The translations under genes and the position numbers were made by a program. The notes beneath the pieces were generated by a model. It was not told where the DNA came from. It searched no databases and saw nothing but the letters and a program-made list of their open reading frames with translations. From Hydractinia symbiolongicarpus (Eukaryota > Cnidaria > Hydrozoa > Anthoathecata > Hydractiniidae), in assembly GCF_029227915.1 (NCBI RefSeq), contig NC_079884.1, forward strand, positions 27,094,001-27,158,000: DNA of 64,000 nucleotides, written 5' to 3'. This document shows positions 35,201 to 44,799 of the stretch, piece by piece. Within the stretch, counting starts at the first letter, position 1; each line of letters opens with the position of its first letter.

Positions 35201-35431
35201 CATGTCTTAAAGGTAGCATCTCACCCAACTGACGATGTGTCTTTCAACAACAAGTATAACTTGGTTGCTACCATTAACCACTCAGGTACATTAAAAGCAG
35301 GTCATTACTGGGCCTTCATTAAGGACCAACAAAACACCTGGTTCAAATGCAACGATCGCTGTATTTCTCAAGTAGACACATTCCACTTGAATAATTCTTC
35401 GTCATACATACTTTTCTTTTCCAGAAGTTAG
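32291..35431 (+). pseudogene. RT-zinc knuckle-RLE-USP polyprotein, one internal TAG
   Basis: A single frame of about 1,046 codons is open except for one TAG at 34577-34579. Domains in order are: RT from mid-fingers, with motif A IWLDIANAYPSIPH (about residue 30), motif B IFAGCTLSIILF, and a catalytic MDD in place of the usual A/FADD (SMDDINLM); zinc knuckle C480-x2-C483-x8-H492-x4-C497; and an R2-type restriction-like endonuclease with RPD (D588), then ELTCPCEEN (E603) and K..KY. The C-terminal C19 ubiquitin protease has a Cys box GNTCYANSILQAL (Cys767), HNHQQDVPEIL, Cys pairs CNSC and CPQC, His box NHSGTLKAGHYWAF and a final WFKCND. The RT N-terminus is missing, so this copy is 5'-truncated. 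The TAG replaces the residue before GNTCY, which is Lys or Leu in other copies. All protease residues I can identify are retained. Confidence 0.85.
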
Positions 35432-36231
35432 CTTATTTGTATGTCACACAACAAATGGGGGAGGGAATCCATGACCCTAGCGGCTTTATTTACCCCAGCT
35501 GATTTATGTTGGTCAGTGCACCGTGAAACCGGAGTTTGCTCACTCCTCTCTTTGTATAGAGACAATGTAAGAAGCACAGCAAGGGGGCTTGATATCATAT
35601 CTTGTCTTTGGGTTTAACGATCCCACTTATTACCCCAGTCCAGTAGGGAGGCAGAGTTTGCTCACTTTGCTTTCAGGATTGACAATCCTGCTGCCCTTAG
35701 TCATTTTAGAAGAAGCTTTGCAAGGGGGTTACATTTTCTTATCTGGTCTTCGTGGTGTTACGCCCACGCATATTACCCCAGTTATGACAGGCTGGTTCTG
35801 TCATTAGGCAGGTCCACAGCAACAATTATCTGTGTAAGGCTGAGTGTTGGAGCTCCATAACACATGTGGAAAACTACAGCCAGGGTCACAAGTCCTGGCG
35901 CGCAGATAGTTGTTTGCTTCTTAAACACATTCTCTAAAGAATAATTTTAAATTTATCCGTTTAAGGATATTCACGTTATGATAAGTTTTATTTATCTCAT
36001 TTGTACCTATTCAATTCATTTTGAATTGCTTTAATATTTATTGTTTAGTGTTGTGTTCTGTCGCTGTTGTATTTTTCTGCCTTTTACGGTCAATGTTTTT
36101 AGGAAATCCTTGCAAAAAGGGGGATTTTGCTTTTTTGAAAAATCTCTAGAGGGTTGCAACCTCTAACTATAGTAGAACCAGCTGTCATTAGACAAGAAAT
36201 ATCATTACAGCTAGCTGTTTTGTCACCTCAT
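35432..36231 (+). repeat. 3' UTR of the 32.3-kb retrotransposon copy (type I)
   Basis: Four tandem units share GCAAGGGGG ... GTCTT.G.G.TTACG.CCCAC..ATTACCCCAGT (35440-35790). The RNA module follows at 35821-35914. The tail hairpin TAGAGG..CCTCTA at 36146-36168 comes next, and the terminus GCTGTTTTGTCACCTCATCA ends at 36231 where tandem unit 3 resumes. Confidence 0.75.
35821..35914 (+). ncRNA. Structured RNA module in retrotransposon 3' UTR, copy B
   Basis: The closing stem AACAATTATCTG/CAGATAGTTGTT (12 pairs, one G-U) encloses GTGTT/AACAC, whose loop includes the palindrome GGAGCTCC, and GCCAGG/CCTGGC with loop GTCACAAGT. Compared with copy A, both strands of the closing stem and the sixth pair of the last hairpin have changed together. 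Confidence 0.65.
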
Positions 36232-37080
36232 CATCAATAAAGTAAATGACGGTGGTAAAAGTTTCATTCAGTGCAACATATATTAATTTTACATCATTAA
36301 ATAAGTTTTGCCTTGAGAAAATTTCCATCCAATTTGTGATGTCTTTTTGTGATGTTGACCTGCAAAGGCATCACTGAGCAATTTGTAATAAATGCATTCT
36401 CATATTCCCGATGACAGCCACCAGACTTAAATGTATGGTCAGTAGATTTATAAGTTGTTTTTTCCGCCTTGATTCTTGCTCTAAAAATAAGTTCATAATC
36501 TTATCTCTACTGGGGGAACCAATATCTGATTATCATTAAATTTTGGCATTGCTTATGTGGACATGTTACTCATTTGTGTAAAGTTCGCTCCACGTACAAC
36601 TTGATCAAAAACATATTTTCACAAATGGAATGTAAAGTGAGTGCTGGATAAACTAAAGCGTTCAAAATGAATATGCGACAAACAAGAGTTTGTTCAGGGT
36701 CTTCATCTTGAAGGAAAAGTCTCCCGCACTGTTTTATTCCACATTCAAACATTACGGAAAAGCAATCTCTGAAAAACTACGCACATGTTTCACTACTGAA
36801 GCCACCTACATAATGATGACAATCCATTACTCCTTTTCCATATTTATCTCATTTGTACCTATTCAATTCATTTTGAATTGCTTTAATATTTATTGTTTAG
36901 TGTTGTGTTTTTAGTCGCTGTTGTATTTTTTTGCCTTTTACGGTCAATGTTTTTAGGAAATCCTTGCAAAAAGGGGGATTTTGCTTTTTTGAAAAATCTC
37001 TAGAGGGTTGCAACCTGTAACTATAGTAGAACCAGCTGTCATTAGACAAGAAATATCATTACAGCTAGCTGTTTTGTCAC
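36232..37080. repeat. Third tandem unit, right part
   Basis: From ATAAAGTAAATGACGG onward this matches 28185-29015 in unit 1, including the minus-strand fragment at 36570-36752 and the type I tail. It ends at GCTGTTTTGTCACCTCA near 37083 instead of running into the USP scrap found in units 1 and 2. Confidence 0.8.
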
Positions 37081-37363
37081 CTCATTATCATACCCATGGG
37101 TATATCATTGTGCGCACAATAAAATTTCAAGTTTTTAAAGTTAAATTAACTATACTTTTTTTCCAGGACTGATAAAAACAATATTTGTGTTACATCCGTC
37201 TAACAGTACGTTGTTGAAGTAAGAATGAGTAGAGCCACTAGCTGTCACAATGTCCTGCAATGAAAACGCGCTGACAGTCTTACGTAGTTGTGTCAAGTTG
37301 CGTAGTATGGATCCTTCATCCCTGTCACAAACTTTCCTTTGCCTGCCCCTGTTTCAATGGCGA

Positions 37364-37405
37364 CTGTTCATATGCCTAAACAATGTCGTTTAGACATATG
37401 AACAG
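37364..37405. repeat. Long near-perfect hairpin
   Basis: An 18-base arm starting CTGTTCATATG pairs with its inverted copy ending CATATGAACAG, with 17 of 18 pairs matching around a 6-base loop (AATGTC). It is not part of a recognised element. It may be a fold-back repeat or a hairpin RNA. Confidence 0.7.
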
Positions 37406-37664
37406 GCTGGATACCTTCTTATAATTTCTGCAAGAATAAAGTAATGTAAACATTCTTACGTTATATGGTGTTTCTTGCAATACGGTTGTTGGTAATTACA
37501 CTTTTAGATAGTAAATTATATATTTTTTCACTAATTTATCGACATTATCGACATGGAATTCATCACCAACAGAATCTAGATGGTCAATTATGTAACGTGC
37601 ACAATGAAGTTAGACGTGTATTCAATTATTTTCGTTTAACGTTGTTACCACTTCTATAAGCTAG

Positions 37665-37790
37665 AACTTTCGCTGGCAAAAACATGCGCTTTTCATAAAC
37701 TTTCGATCATCTCCAAACATATGCTTCATGGCAGTGAAAAACCACTCCACGGACTGTCGAATGGTATCAAGCAAGAGGGTTTGATCATAC
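37665..37790 (-). pseudogene. Possible Harbinger-type (DDE_Tnp_4) transposase scrap
   Basis: About 40 codons on the minus strand read LLLDTIRQSVEWFFTAMKHM, then FGDDRKFMKS, ending at a stop. The RxSVEWxF pattern resembles the region after the last catalytic residue of PIF/Harbinger nucleases. Too little remains for a firm call. Confidence 0.3.
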
Positions 37791-37794
37791 TAGG

Positions 37795-38060
37795 TCTTTT
37801 CTTTGAAGAGTGACGACTCCGAGGTGATCCAGCTGGACATCTAGGGTACTTAGGTTCAGAAATATGGGTCGAAACTTACCTGCCCTTGGTTAAAGTTCTG
37901 TTCATCTTTTCAAATATGTTGTGTCCTTTGTATTTTTTTAAATATTTTTTAATTAATTCCTTGTAAAAAGGGAGAATTGTGCTTTTAGAGGCATTTTCTC
38001 TAGAGGAGTACAACCTCTAGCTTATTTCCAAAAACCTAACAGGTTGAGTTCATCATTGCG
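37795..38060 (+). repeat. Solo type II tail of the retrotransposon family
   Basis: It contains a partial GACGACTCC module, GAGGTGATCCAGCTGGACAT, the AGGTTC..AAAC stem, TAGAGGAGTACAACCTCTAG and GTTGAGTTCATCATTGCGGT. It ends inside the terminal segment where the virus-like block starts. Confidence 0.65.
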
Positions 38061-38537
38061 GTGGCTAGCCACTGTGCTCTGCTGGCAAAAGGTGGGAATT
38101 GATCTCTCCTTGATCGGGGAATTATCCGAGATGTGCTTGATTATGGGGTGCTTATAGTTCTTGGCGAGCTCACTGATCCGGGCGTCAATCCTTTGCATAC
38201 ACTTGATATATTCGGCCTGATACGTATTTTCTGGGTCGATGATAAAGCACACTTGCCACTTGGCGGTCTCGTTATATTTTTGGATACCATAGCTGTTTTG
38301 CTTGGGAGCCTGGATGCACAGGGATGTGATCTTGTCTTCAGACACCTTGTATCCCACATAGATGCGCTTGAACTTGATCGTAGTGGCATGGGCTGAAAAG
38401 TCGACCATCGACGAGATCACTACCTTGTTCACATCGACTTCGGAAGGTTTCATGATTTTCGAGTCTACATTGATTAAAAAGTTCGTAGTTATTACTATTA
38501 CCGAAAAGTTTAGTGTTTTGTTCATTTTATCAGACAT
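38061..38537 (-). pseudogene. Large-DNA-virus-like protein (DUF5871-like), truncated or remnant
   Basis: The minus-strand frame starts at Met 38537 (MSDKMNKTLNFSV) and is open for about 160 residues. The core reads RIYVGYKVSEDKITSLCIQA, then PKQNSYGIQKYNETAKWQV. This pattern of paired strands, a short 'L-x-I-Q-x-P' and 'G-x-x-K-Y' is like a family of small proteins in nucleocytoplasmic large DNA viruses and related integrated elements. The last residues run into retrotransposon tail sequence near 38060, so the native C-terminus is probably lost. It lies downstream of, and on the same strand as, the repeat-protein remnant at 38735-39345. The function of the family is not established to my knowledge. 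Assignment is by pattern only. Confidence 0.4.
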
Positions 38538-38734
38538 GTCTCTTTATTTGTGGAAAAACAAAACCTCAACTAGCATCACATTTACAGCTACCACCGTTAT
38601 AGTGATGTACTCTTGGTAGCAGTGGCAGCACAGCAGCTTAGCTTTTACTAAGAACCTCCGTCCACACAAGCATCTGGAGTACTCGTTCACACTCATCGCA
38701 TTGTTCATTCATGGTTTATTTACTCCACAAGAGC

Positions 38735-39360
38735 TTAAGGGCTGCCTTTTCATCCTCTTAAAAACACCAGTCTATTGCTCTGTCGGGATGCCAAGCCCCT
38801 GGTAGCAATTCCTTTTTAATACTATACTTCTCCGCTTTCCGCTGACGATAGGCTTCGAGCAGATCATTGTTACCCATGCACATTTCCCGGGTCATGAACC
38901 AATCTGGAACATACTAGAGCATCTCCGGCACCTCTTGAACCGCTCTGGTACACATTTAGCGGGTTTTGAAATGATCTGGAACATCCTCTTGAACCGCCAT
39001 AGCGCACATTTTCTCTGTTTTGAAATATTCTGGAACATACCAGAGCATCTCCGGCACCTCTTGAACCGCTCTAGTACACATTTCGCGGGTTTTAAAATGG
39101 TCCATGCGTCCATGGGTTCTGCTGAACCGCCATGGCACACATTTCCTGCGTCTTGAAATGATTTGAAACATATTCGAGCGTCCATAGGTTCTGCTGAACC
39201 GCCATGGCACACATTTCCTGCGTCTTGAACCTGTCGGGAATATAATTGAATAGCCAGGGGTTCTTTGAACAACCTTGTTGCACATTTCCTGGGTCTTGAA
39301 TTGGTCCGATACATACCTTACCACCAGGGGATTCTCTTCAATCAATTTTCTCCATCTTTC
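38735..39360 (-). pseudogene. KTQEMC-repeat protein remnant (virus/Polinton-like cargo)
   Basis: Across three frames the minus strand holds about seven units of 23-24 residues with consensus YVPDxFKTQEMCxxAVQ. They end in a distinctive C-terminal segment (SIKKELLPGAWHPDRAIDWC near 38780). Frameshifts between units and an in-frame stop after that segment show that it is broken. Repeat units differ in length, which suggests unequal recombination. This repeat type, reminiscent of DUF4116-like repeats, is found in giant viruses and in cnidarian and other invertebrate genomes. The DUF5871-like fragment lies about 200 bp further along the same strand, so both probably came from one integrated element. 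Confidence 0.55.
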
Positions 39361-39544
39361 TTACCTCCAACTCATCTTTATTATTCCGACTTTGGCAAGG
39401 GATCCTTGAGTAAGGGACTTTCCCCTACTCAATTGTGCAATGTCGGCATTATTCCCGTTAGTCGCTATTGCGCATGCTCGAGAATTATCGGAATCGGAAT
39501 TGTTTTCGGATTATATTGAAATTGGGATTTCGAAAATTTGAGGG

Positions 39545-40405
39545 AATTTCCCTTGTCGTCCGTCGACTGTGCTAGAACATACATTTTCCTATCTCTCCAG
39601 TGAACCCTTCTTCATTTCTAAATGCATTAAAACCCATGTTTCTTATGCAAGGGGTGCTGCTTTTAATCCGATCTCTCAGCAAGATGCCTTAGGGATTCTT
39701 GAGTATCTTCTACCAGAGTTGTCCTGCCTTTCCTTTCTTTGGTAGATTATTCAACACTCGTGTGAAAATCTGCACTACTTGCAGCGCTAGCAATAATATT
39801 AGCAACTCTGAGCAAGTAAGTCCATTTCTTCAACTGCCCTTGACTGTACAATCTTCAATAGATAAGTTTTTGGAGAGCGAAGAATTGTCAGGTGTCAACA
39901 CGTACTTCTGTCACTACTGCAATAGTTACCAAACTGCAACAGGTAAAAAAGAGGTCGCAGAGTGTAGTTCTATTTTGGTTCTGCAATTAAAGCGCTTTGC
40001 CTATAACAAAGATCTTGTGTCTAAGGTTTGTTCTCCTGTCACATCTTACCCGCACACCCTTTCTATACCTATCACTTTAGACTTGTGAAGTCTCTTGTCG
40101 CAAGCACTACAACTTCAGGGCTGTAATTAACCACTCTGGAAGTTTACAATGGCCATTACGCTACTGTTGCTTATAACCAAGTGCATCGTAAGTGGTTTCA
40201 TTGCAACGTCAGAGCAGTGGTCTCTTGCAAACAAAACTTGCTAAATGGCGTACAATATTTTCCTTGAAGAGCTTAGGTAAATTGCAGTCACCAGTTTATG
40301 TCAGCAAGTTATGTTTGACGATTCTTATTTTTATTTATTTTTCCAAAGACCTAACAGGTTGAGTTCATCATTGTGGTGGCTTGCTACCTCTTTGTAAATT
40401 ATTTT
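39545..40405 (+). pseudogene. USP-domain copy with 3' tail, retrotransposon family
   Basis: The plus strand reads PSSFLNALKTH-like sequence, ISQQDALGILEYLL (QQD box), CTTCSAS..CHYCNSY zinc-binding pairs, LVLQLKRFAYNKDLVSK and, after a frameshift near 40080, NNGHYATVAYNQVHRKWFHC with the His box. It stops at about 40275. The Cys box is absent because sequence upstream is the virus-like block. The type II tail ends at about 40405 and the next element begins at once. Confidence 0.7.
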
Positions 40406-40645
40406 CTTATTGCTACTGTCCGAAAGGATATCGAATGACAATCTGGAAAGACAGATTGACACTGGGAAAGACTAGACTCTTTTTATTTATTTGTTTATTT
40501 TGTTTTGTGTGTGTGTATGTATGTCTGTTGTTTTTCTGTTATTCTTCTGTTACATGTAACATCACACTCCCTACTGTCAGTCACCACTTATAAGTGATAG
40601 CAATAGACAGATAGTACTGTCACGCAAGGGGTCAATAGGTAGAGT

Positions 40646-40683
40646 CGTGGGATGGCATGAAAAACATGCCTGCTGAGCCCGCG
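40646..40683 (+). promoter_or_regulatory. Nested hairpin in the retrotransposon 5' UTR
   Basis: An outer stem CGTGGG/CCCGCG encloses GGCATG-AAAAA-CATGCC. A separate hairpin GTTGG-CACCC-CCAAC follows at about 40689-40703. In the copies at 29509 and 31587 the outer 3' strand is CCCACG, so the change to CCCGCG here keeps pairing as a wobble. The role is unknown. Confidence 0.5.
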
Positions 40684-41052
40684 TAAAAGTTGGCACCCCC
40701 AACCCAATTGTTATCTGTTGCTCCCACCAAGCTTAGGCCGGCCCGTGGAATATTTATGGTCTATGACAAAGTTAAATTTTTTAAACAATGATACCCCCAA
40801 CGATATAGACTCTGACTGTATTAGGACTACCCCTCCGGATATCGATTTCGTTATTACTAACTCCTCTGCCCTTCCTGCTACCTGTGATTTTTCGTTACTC
40901 CCTTCCACTAAGCATTGGACATTAAAACCGTGTAAAGTTGTTTTGCATGATGTGCTAGCTGTTGATTCCACTGAAAAGTCTCGGCTGCTAACCGGGATAA
41001 CTCCCACAGTGTTCTTTCTCAGCAATCAACAGAACCTGACCATCTTAGCACT

Positions 41053-42225
41053 ATGAAATGGAAACAACCTATTGCTTGGCTGAAGTCAATTGACACAAAA
41101 TTGTGGAATTCCCTTGATGATGCAGTTTTCCACAATCTCCTAGGCTCTTACACTTTGTCCAAAAAAATGGAGCTGTTGGAATCAAGAATTTATTACCATG
41201 CGTCTCACCTGTTTGGTGTAAGGTCACTTCCCCAGCACAACGTATCAGGTTTGAACAGGAGAGCTTTACGCAGCATCAGTTTGGTGAACGAGAAGAACAA
41301 TCTACTCCGAACTCTTAAGAGCACATCTGACCCAGTTGAGAAAAGCAACATGCAAAACCTTTTAGATGATATAATGGCCAAGTTAAGGTTACTTCGCAGA
41401 GGTGAGCGGAATAGGAAACGACGTTGGAAAATCTCGGATGCACGCCGGGCTTTCTCTAAGAATCCTTATCAGGCTGGAAAAAATATTTTAGATCCTAAAT
41501 GTTCAATAAAACTTAAAGTTGCCCAGGACGAAATGGATTCACACAAACATTCAAGCCTGAACGATCCTTCACGCCATATACCTCTTTCCGATCTCCCTGG
41601 ATTGCCTTCACCACCAAATCTAGTCTCAGCTTTCGATTCTTTCAAGCCAAAGTTCAAGGATTCCCAAGCTGTCCTACATTCTCGTAGAAATGCTTCTTCT
41701 CCTGGGCTGAACCAAATTCCTTACACAGTATATAAGAATTGTCCTCATATTGCATCGTTTCTGTTTAACATCTTTCAAGCTTGTCTAAAGATGTCTTTTA
41801 TTCCTGTGCAATGGAGAATTGCATCAGAAGTTTACATACCTAAAAACAACACACCTTGTCCATCCAACATAAAGGATTTTCGCCCCATAGCTCTTCTGAA
41901 TGTTGAAGGAAAGCTATTTTTTACTTTGATTTCCAAGCGGTTAGAATCGCATATTATAAAGAAAAACAACTTCACTAATACTTCCATTCAAAAAGGTTGT
42001 ATGGAAAAAGTTCCGGTTTGCTGGGAACACGTGTCTATTGTTTGGTCCACATTTAAGAATGCGAAGGCACAACATTCTTCACTTTCAGCCATATGGCTTG
42101 ATATTGCTACGACAGCCTGTGGAGTAAGTCTTTTTCGGCTTCTGCTCCATCCAGTTGGCATCAACACTGTAGGGGAATTTTTATCGGCTGTACACTTTCC
42201 ATTATACTATTTCTTGCAGCTATAA
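41053..42225 (+). pseudogene. Retrotransposon RT domain, N-terminal half
   Basis: A basic N-terminal region (RRGERNRKRRWKISDARRAF, NPYQAGKNILDP) precedes NASSPGLNQIPYTVYKNCP, the 'PGPDGI'-like block found before RT in R2-related elements. WRIASEVYIPKNNTP, DFRPIALLNVEGKLF (RT motifs 1-2), IQKGCMEKVPVCWEH and AIWLDIA (motif A start) follow. After that the frame changes to unrelated residues (TTACGVSLFRLLL), because about 50 codons, including the rest of motif A, are missing compared with the 32.3-kb copy. An upstream N-terminal piece (40757-41045) lies in another frame. Confidence 0.8.
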
Positions 42226-43380
42226 ACGTTATTATTGAGTATGTGTGTGTTACCCTCGGCCTTATTGATACTGAAGGTAATAAAAACAAAATCCCAGACC
42301 AACCCCCAATAAAAGCTTTTATGGATGATATGTTCTTAATGTACTCCAAGTACTCAAAATTTATTAAACAGGTGTACAACAGCTCTTGATTGGGTAGGCA
42401 TGTCGTTTAGGCCTTCTAAATCACGCAGCATTGTTATTGATAAGGGAAAAGTCGTCCAAAGTTCACCGTTTACAGTTGGCAGCGAAAAAATTCCATCCAT
42501 TTATTCTAATCCAATTAGGTTTTTAGGCAGAACAATAAACTCATCCTTGTCTGATTCTGCTGCAATACAAGAATTTCTAAATGATGCCGAGGACAAACTT
42601 ATGGCTATAGACAGGTCATTTCATAAAGGGGTCCATAAGGTTTGGTTCTTACACCATCTGTTAATTCCCAGAATCCGCTGACCATTATTAATTTATGAAG
42701 TTTCTCTATCTACTATCACAAAACTAGAGCAAAGATTTTCTGTTTTCATTAGGAAATGGTTAAAACTACATCATTCAATTTCCAACATTTCCTTATATTC
42801 CTCGACATCGCCTTGTCCTCTTCCCCTGAAAAGTCTTCATCTGTTCTCAAATCTGCCAAAATCAGTGGGCATCTGTTACTAAGAGATTCTGTCGACCCTT
42901 GTGTGTCTAAGTGCGTACCAGATTTAAAAGCTGGAAATTGGAAAGTTAGTGAGGCAGTTCTTTCGGCGGATAGTCAGCTCAATTTCAAAAGGATTTTAGG
43001 TTTGCATCAGACTGGTCGAGCTGGCTTAGGGCTCTTAGACCACAAAAATATACCACCAAAAGGCACTTATGCTTACCGAAAGCTTGCTTCCAATATCATT
43101 GAAGAAAATGAAGAAGATATTTACCATGCCAGAGCTGTACAGTTGCATGTGCAAGGCAATTGGACAAAATGGTGCTCTTATGTGAGGAATGTTTTATCTT
43201 GGAGAACAATTCATTCACTGCCACAATGTCTAACTTCCTTTTGTATAGGGGCAACCTACGACACCCTTCCCTCTCCAACCAATCTTGTGAGATGGGGAAT
43301 TGAGAAAGACAAAAGTTGCATTCTGTGCAAGAAATCATCCTGAAATGTCACTCACATATTGGGTGCCTGTAGGACCTCCC
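42226..43380 (+). pseudogene. Retrotransposon RT C-terminal half and zinc knuckle
   Basis: FMDDMFLMYSK (RT catalytic motif C, around 42321), DWVGMSFRPSKSRSIVIDKG, NPIRFLGRTINSSLSDSAAI, the thumb (ISGHLLLRDSVDPCVSK, TGRAGLGLLDHKN), then YDTLPSPTNLVRWG and CILCKKSS with a TGA inside the knuckle before THILGAC. Several stops and frameshifts separate these blocks, so this copy cannot make a full protein. Confidence 0.75.
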
Positions 43381-44120
43381 TTACGCAGGGTAGATACACA
43401 TACCGTCATGACTCGGTTTTAATAGTTTTGGGTATCATATGAACCTCTTAAGGTTTCCAAGTGCAACAAAATTAATTTCATTCTGGCCGGTCAATCAACA
43501 TCTAAGAATAGGCATACAAAGTGTGCAGGCCTTCTTCACCTTGCTGCCGATTGGAAAATACTTTCAGATTTAGATTCCGTTTTAGTTGTTCCACCATTCA
43601 TTGCAATAACACAACTACGCCCAGACGTGTTATTAATATCCAGTTCTTCCAAAACTAAATATGGTAGAACTGACTTGTCCATGTGAAGAGAACACCGAAT
43701 ATTGGCACAAACGAAAGCTTAACAAATATTCTTCACTTTGTTATGCTATGAAAACCAATGGATGGATCGTGCATTTCTTTGCCCTTGAGGTGGGAGCAAG
43801 GGGTTTCTGTTCAGAATCAGTAAGGACCTGTTTTCGTCGCCTTGGCTTCCCTAACAAGCCTTTGCGTTCCCTATTAAAATCCCTAACTTTCACCTCCATG
43901 AGTGCCTCTTTTTACATCTGGATGTCTCGAAATTCTACCACTTGGGTTGAGCCTGAAAAGGCCCCAATCATTCCTGAAGTTTCTTCTGTTACAAATATGG
44001 AATGTAAGAAATCAAAAACACCTGAGAAATCTTCCGCAAGTCACACAAAATCTTGTAAAATCAAAAAACCCGAAAAACTTGCTACAAGGTCTTCCAAAAC
44101 AACAGTGGCATTGCCATCTT
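43381..44120 (+). pseudogene. Retrotransposon restriction-like endonuclease region
   Basis: After a frameshifted stretch, RPDVLLISSSSK is followed by MVELTCPCEENTEYWHKRK, LNKYSSL and HFFALEVGARGF. This is the PD-x(12-15)-E-x-T ... K..KY layout of the RLE in R2, NeSL, CRE and R4 elements. A Lys/Ser-rich linker (KSCKIKKPEKLATRSSKTTV) leads to the USP. Confidence 0.75.
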
Positions 44121-44783
44121 ACCCATCTCAGCTGCGAAGGGAAGTGCATTTAATATCTTTGCTCAGTACGACGTCCCCGAGGTTCTTGAATTTCTCCTAC
44201 CTGGTCTGTCATTAGACTTTCCATTTCTTGGAAGTCTTTTTAGTATTGGCATCATGACATCAACCACTTGCAATTCATGTCATGTTACCAGCTCCTCAGA
44301 AGTTATAGCACCATGCATCCAACTTTCTCTGCACCCTACGTTACAATCTTTCTTAGATAATTTCTTCGAAAGCGAGGAGTTGTCAGACACCAATGGCTAC
44401 TTCTGCCATGTTTGCAACGCTCATCAAACTGCTCTAGTTGAAAAAGAGGCAGTGTCGTGCGGTTCCCATCTCATTTTACAGCTAAAACGTTTTGCCAGTG
44501 CCAACGGCCTTGTGTCAAAAATTGCCTCTCGTATTACTGCTTACCCTGGTACCCTTTCCATACCTTTTCTGTAGATGGAGAAGTGAAATTTCGTAAAAAT
44601 TTTCAATTAAGGGCTATTATCAACCATTGCGGAAACTTAAATGATGGTCACTACACAACCATAGCCTTCGACCAAATGGTACGCAGGTGGATACATTGCA
44701 ACGATAGAGCAGTAATTTTCTGTGATGACCGCCTTATTAACAGTGACGAGTCATATGTTTTCTTTTTAGAAGAGCTGAGATAA
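44121..44783 (+). pseudogene. USP domain lacking the Cys box
   Basis: It starts at about GSAFNIFAQYDVPEVLEFLL (degenerate QQD box, with Gln replaced by Tyr), then CNSCH and CHVCNAHQ, LILQLKRFASANGL, and, after a one-base frameshift at about 44570, NHCGNLNDGHYTTIAFDQ (His box) and WIHCNDRAVI. The catalytic Cys block seen in the minus-strand copy at about 20110 is deleted, so this protease copy is dead. Confidence 0.75.
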
Positions 44784-44799
44784 GAATATTTTAACCGGA

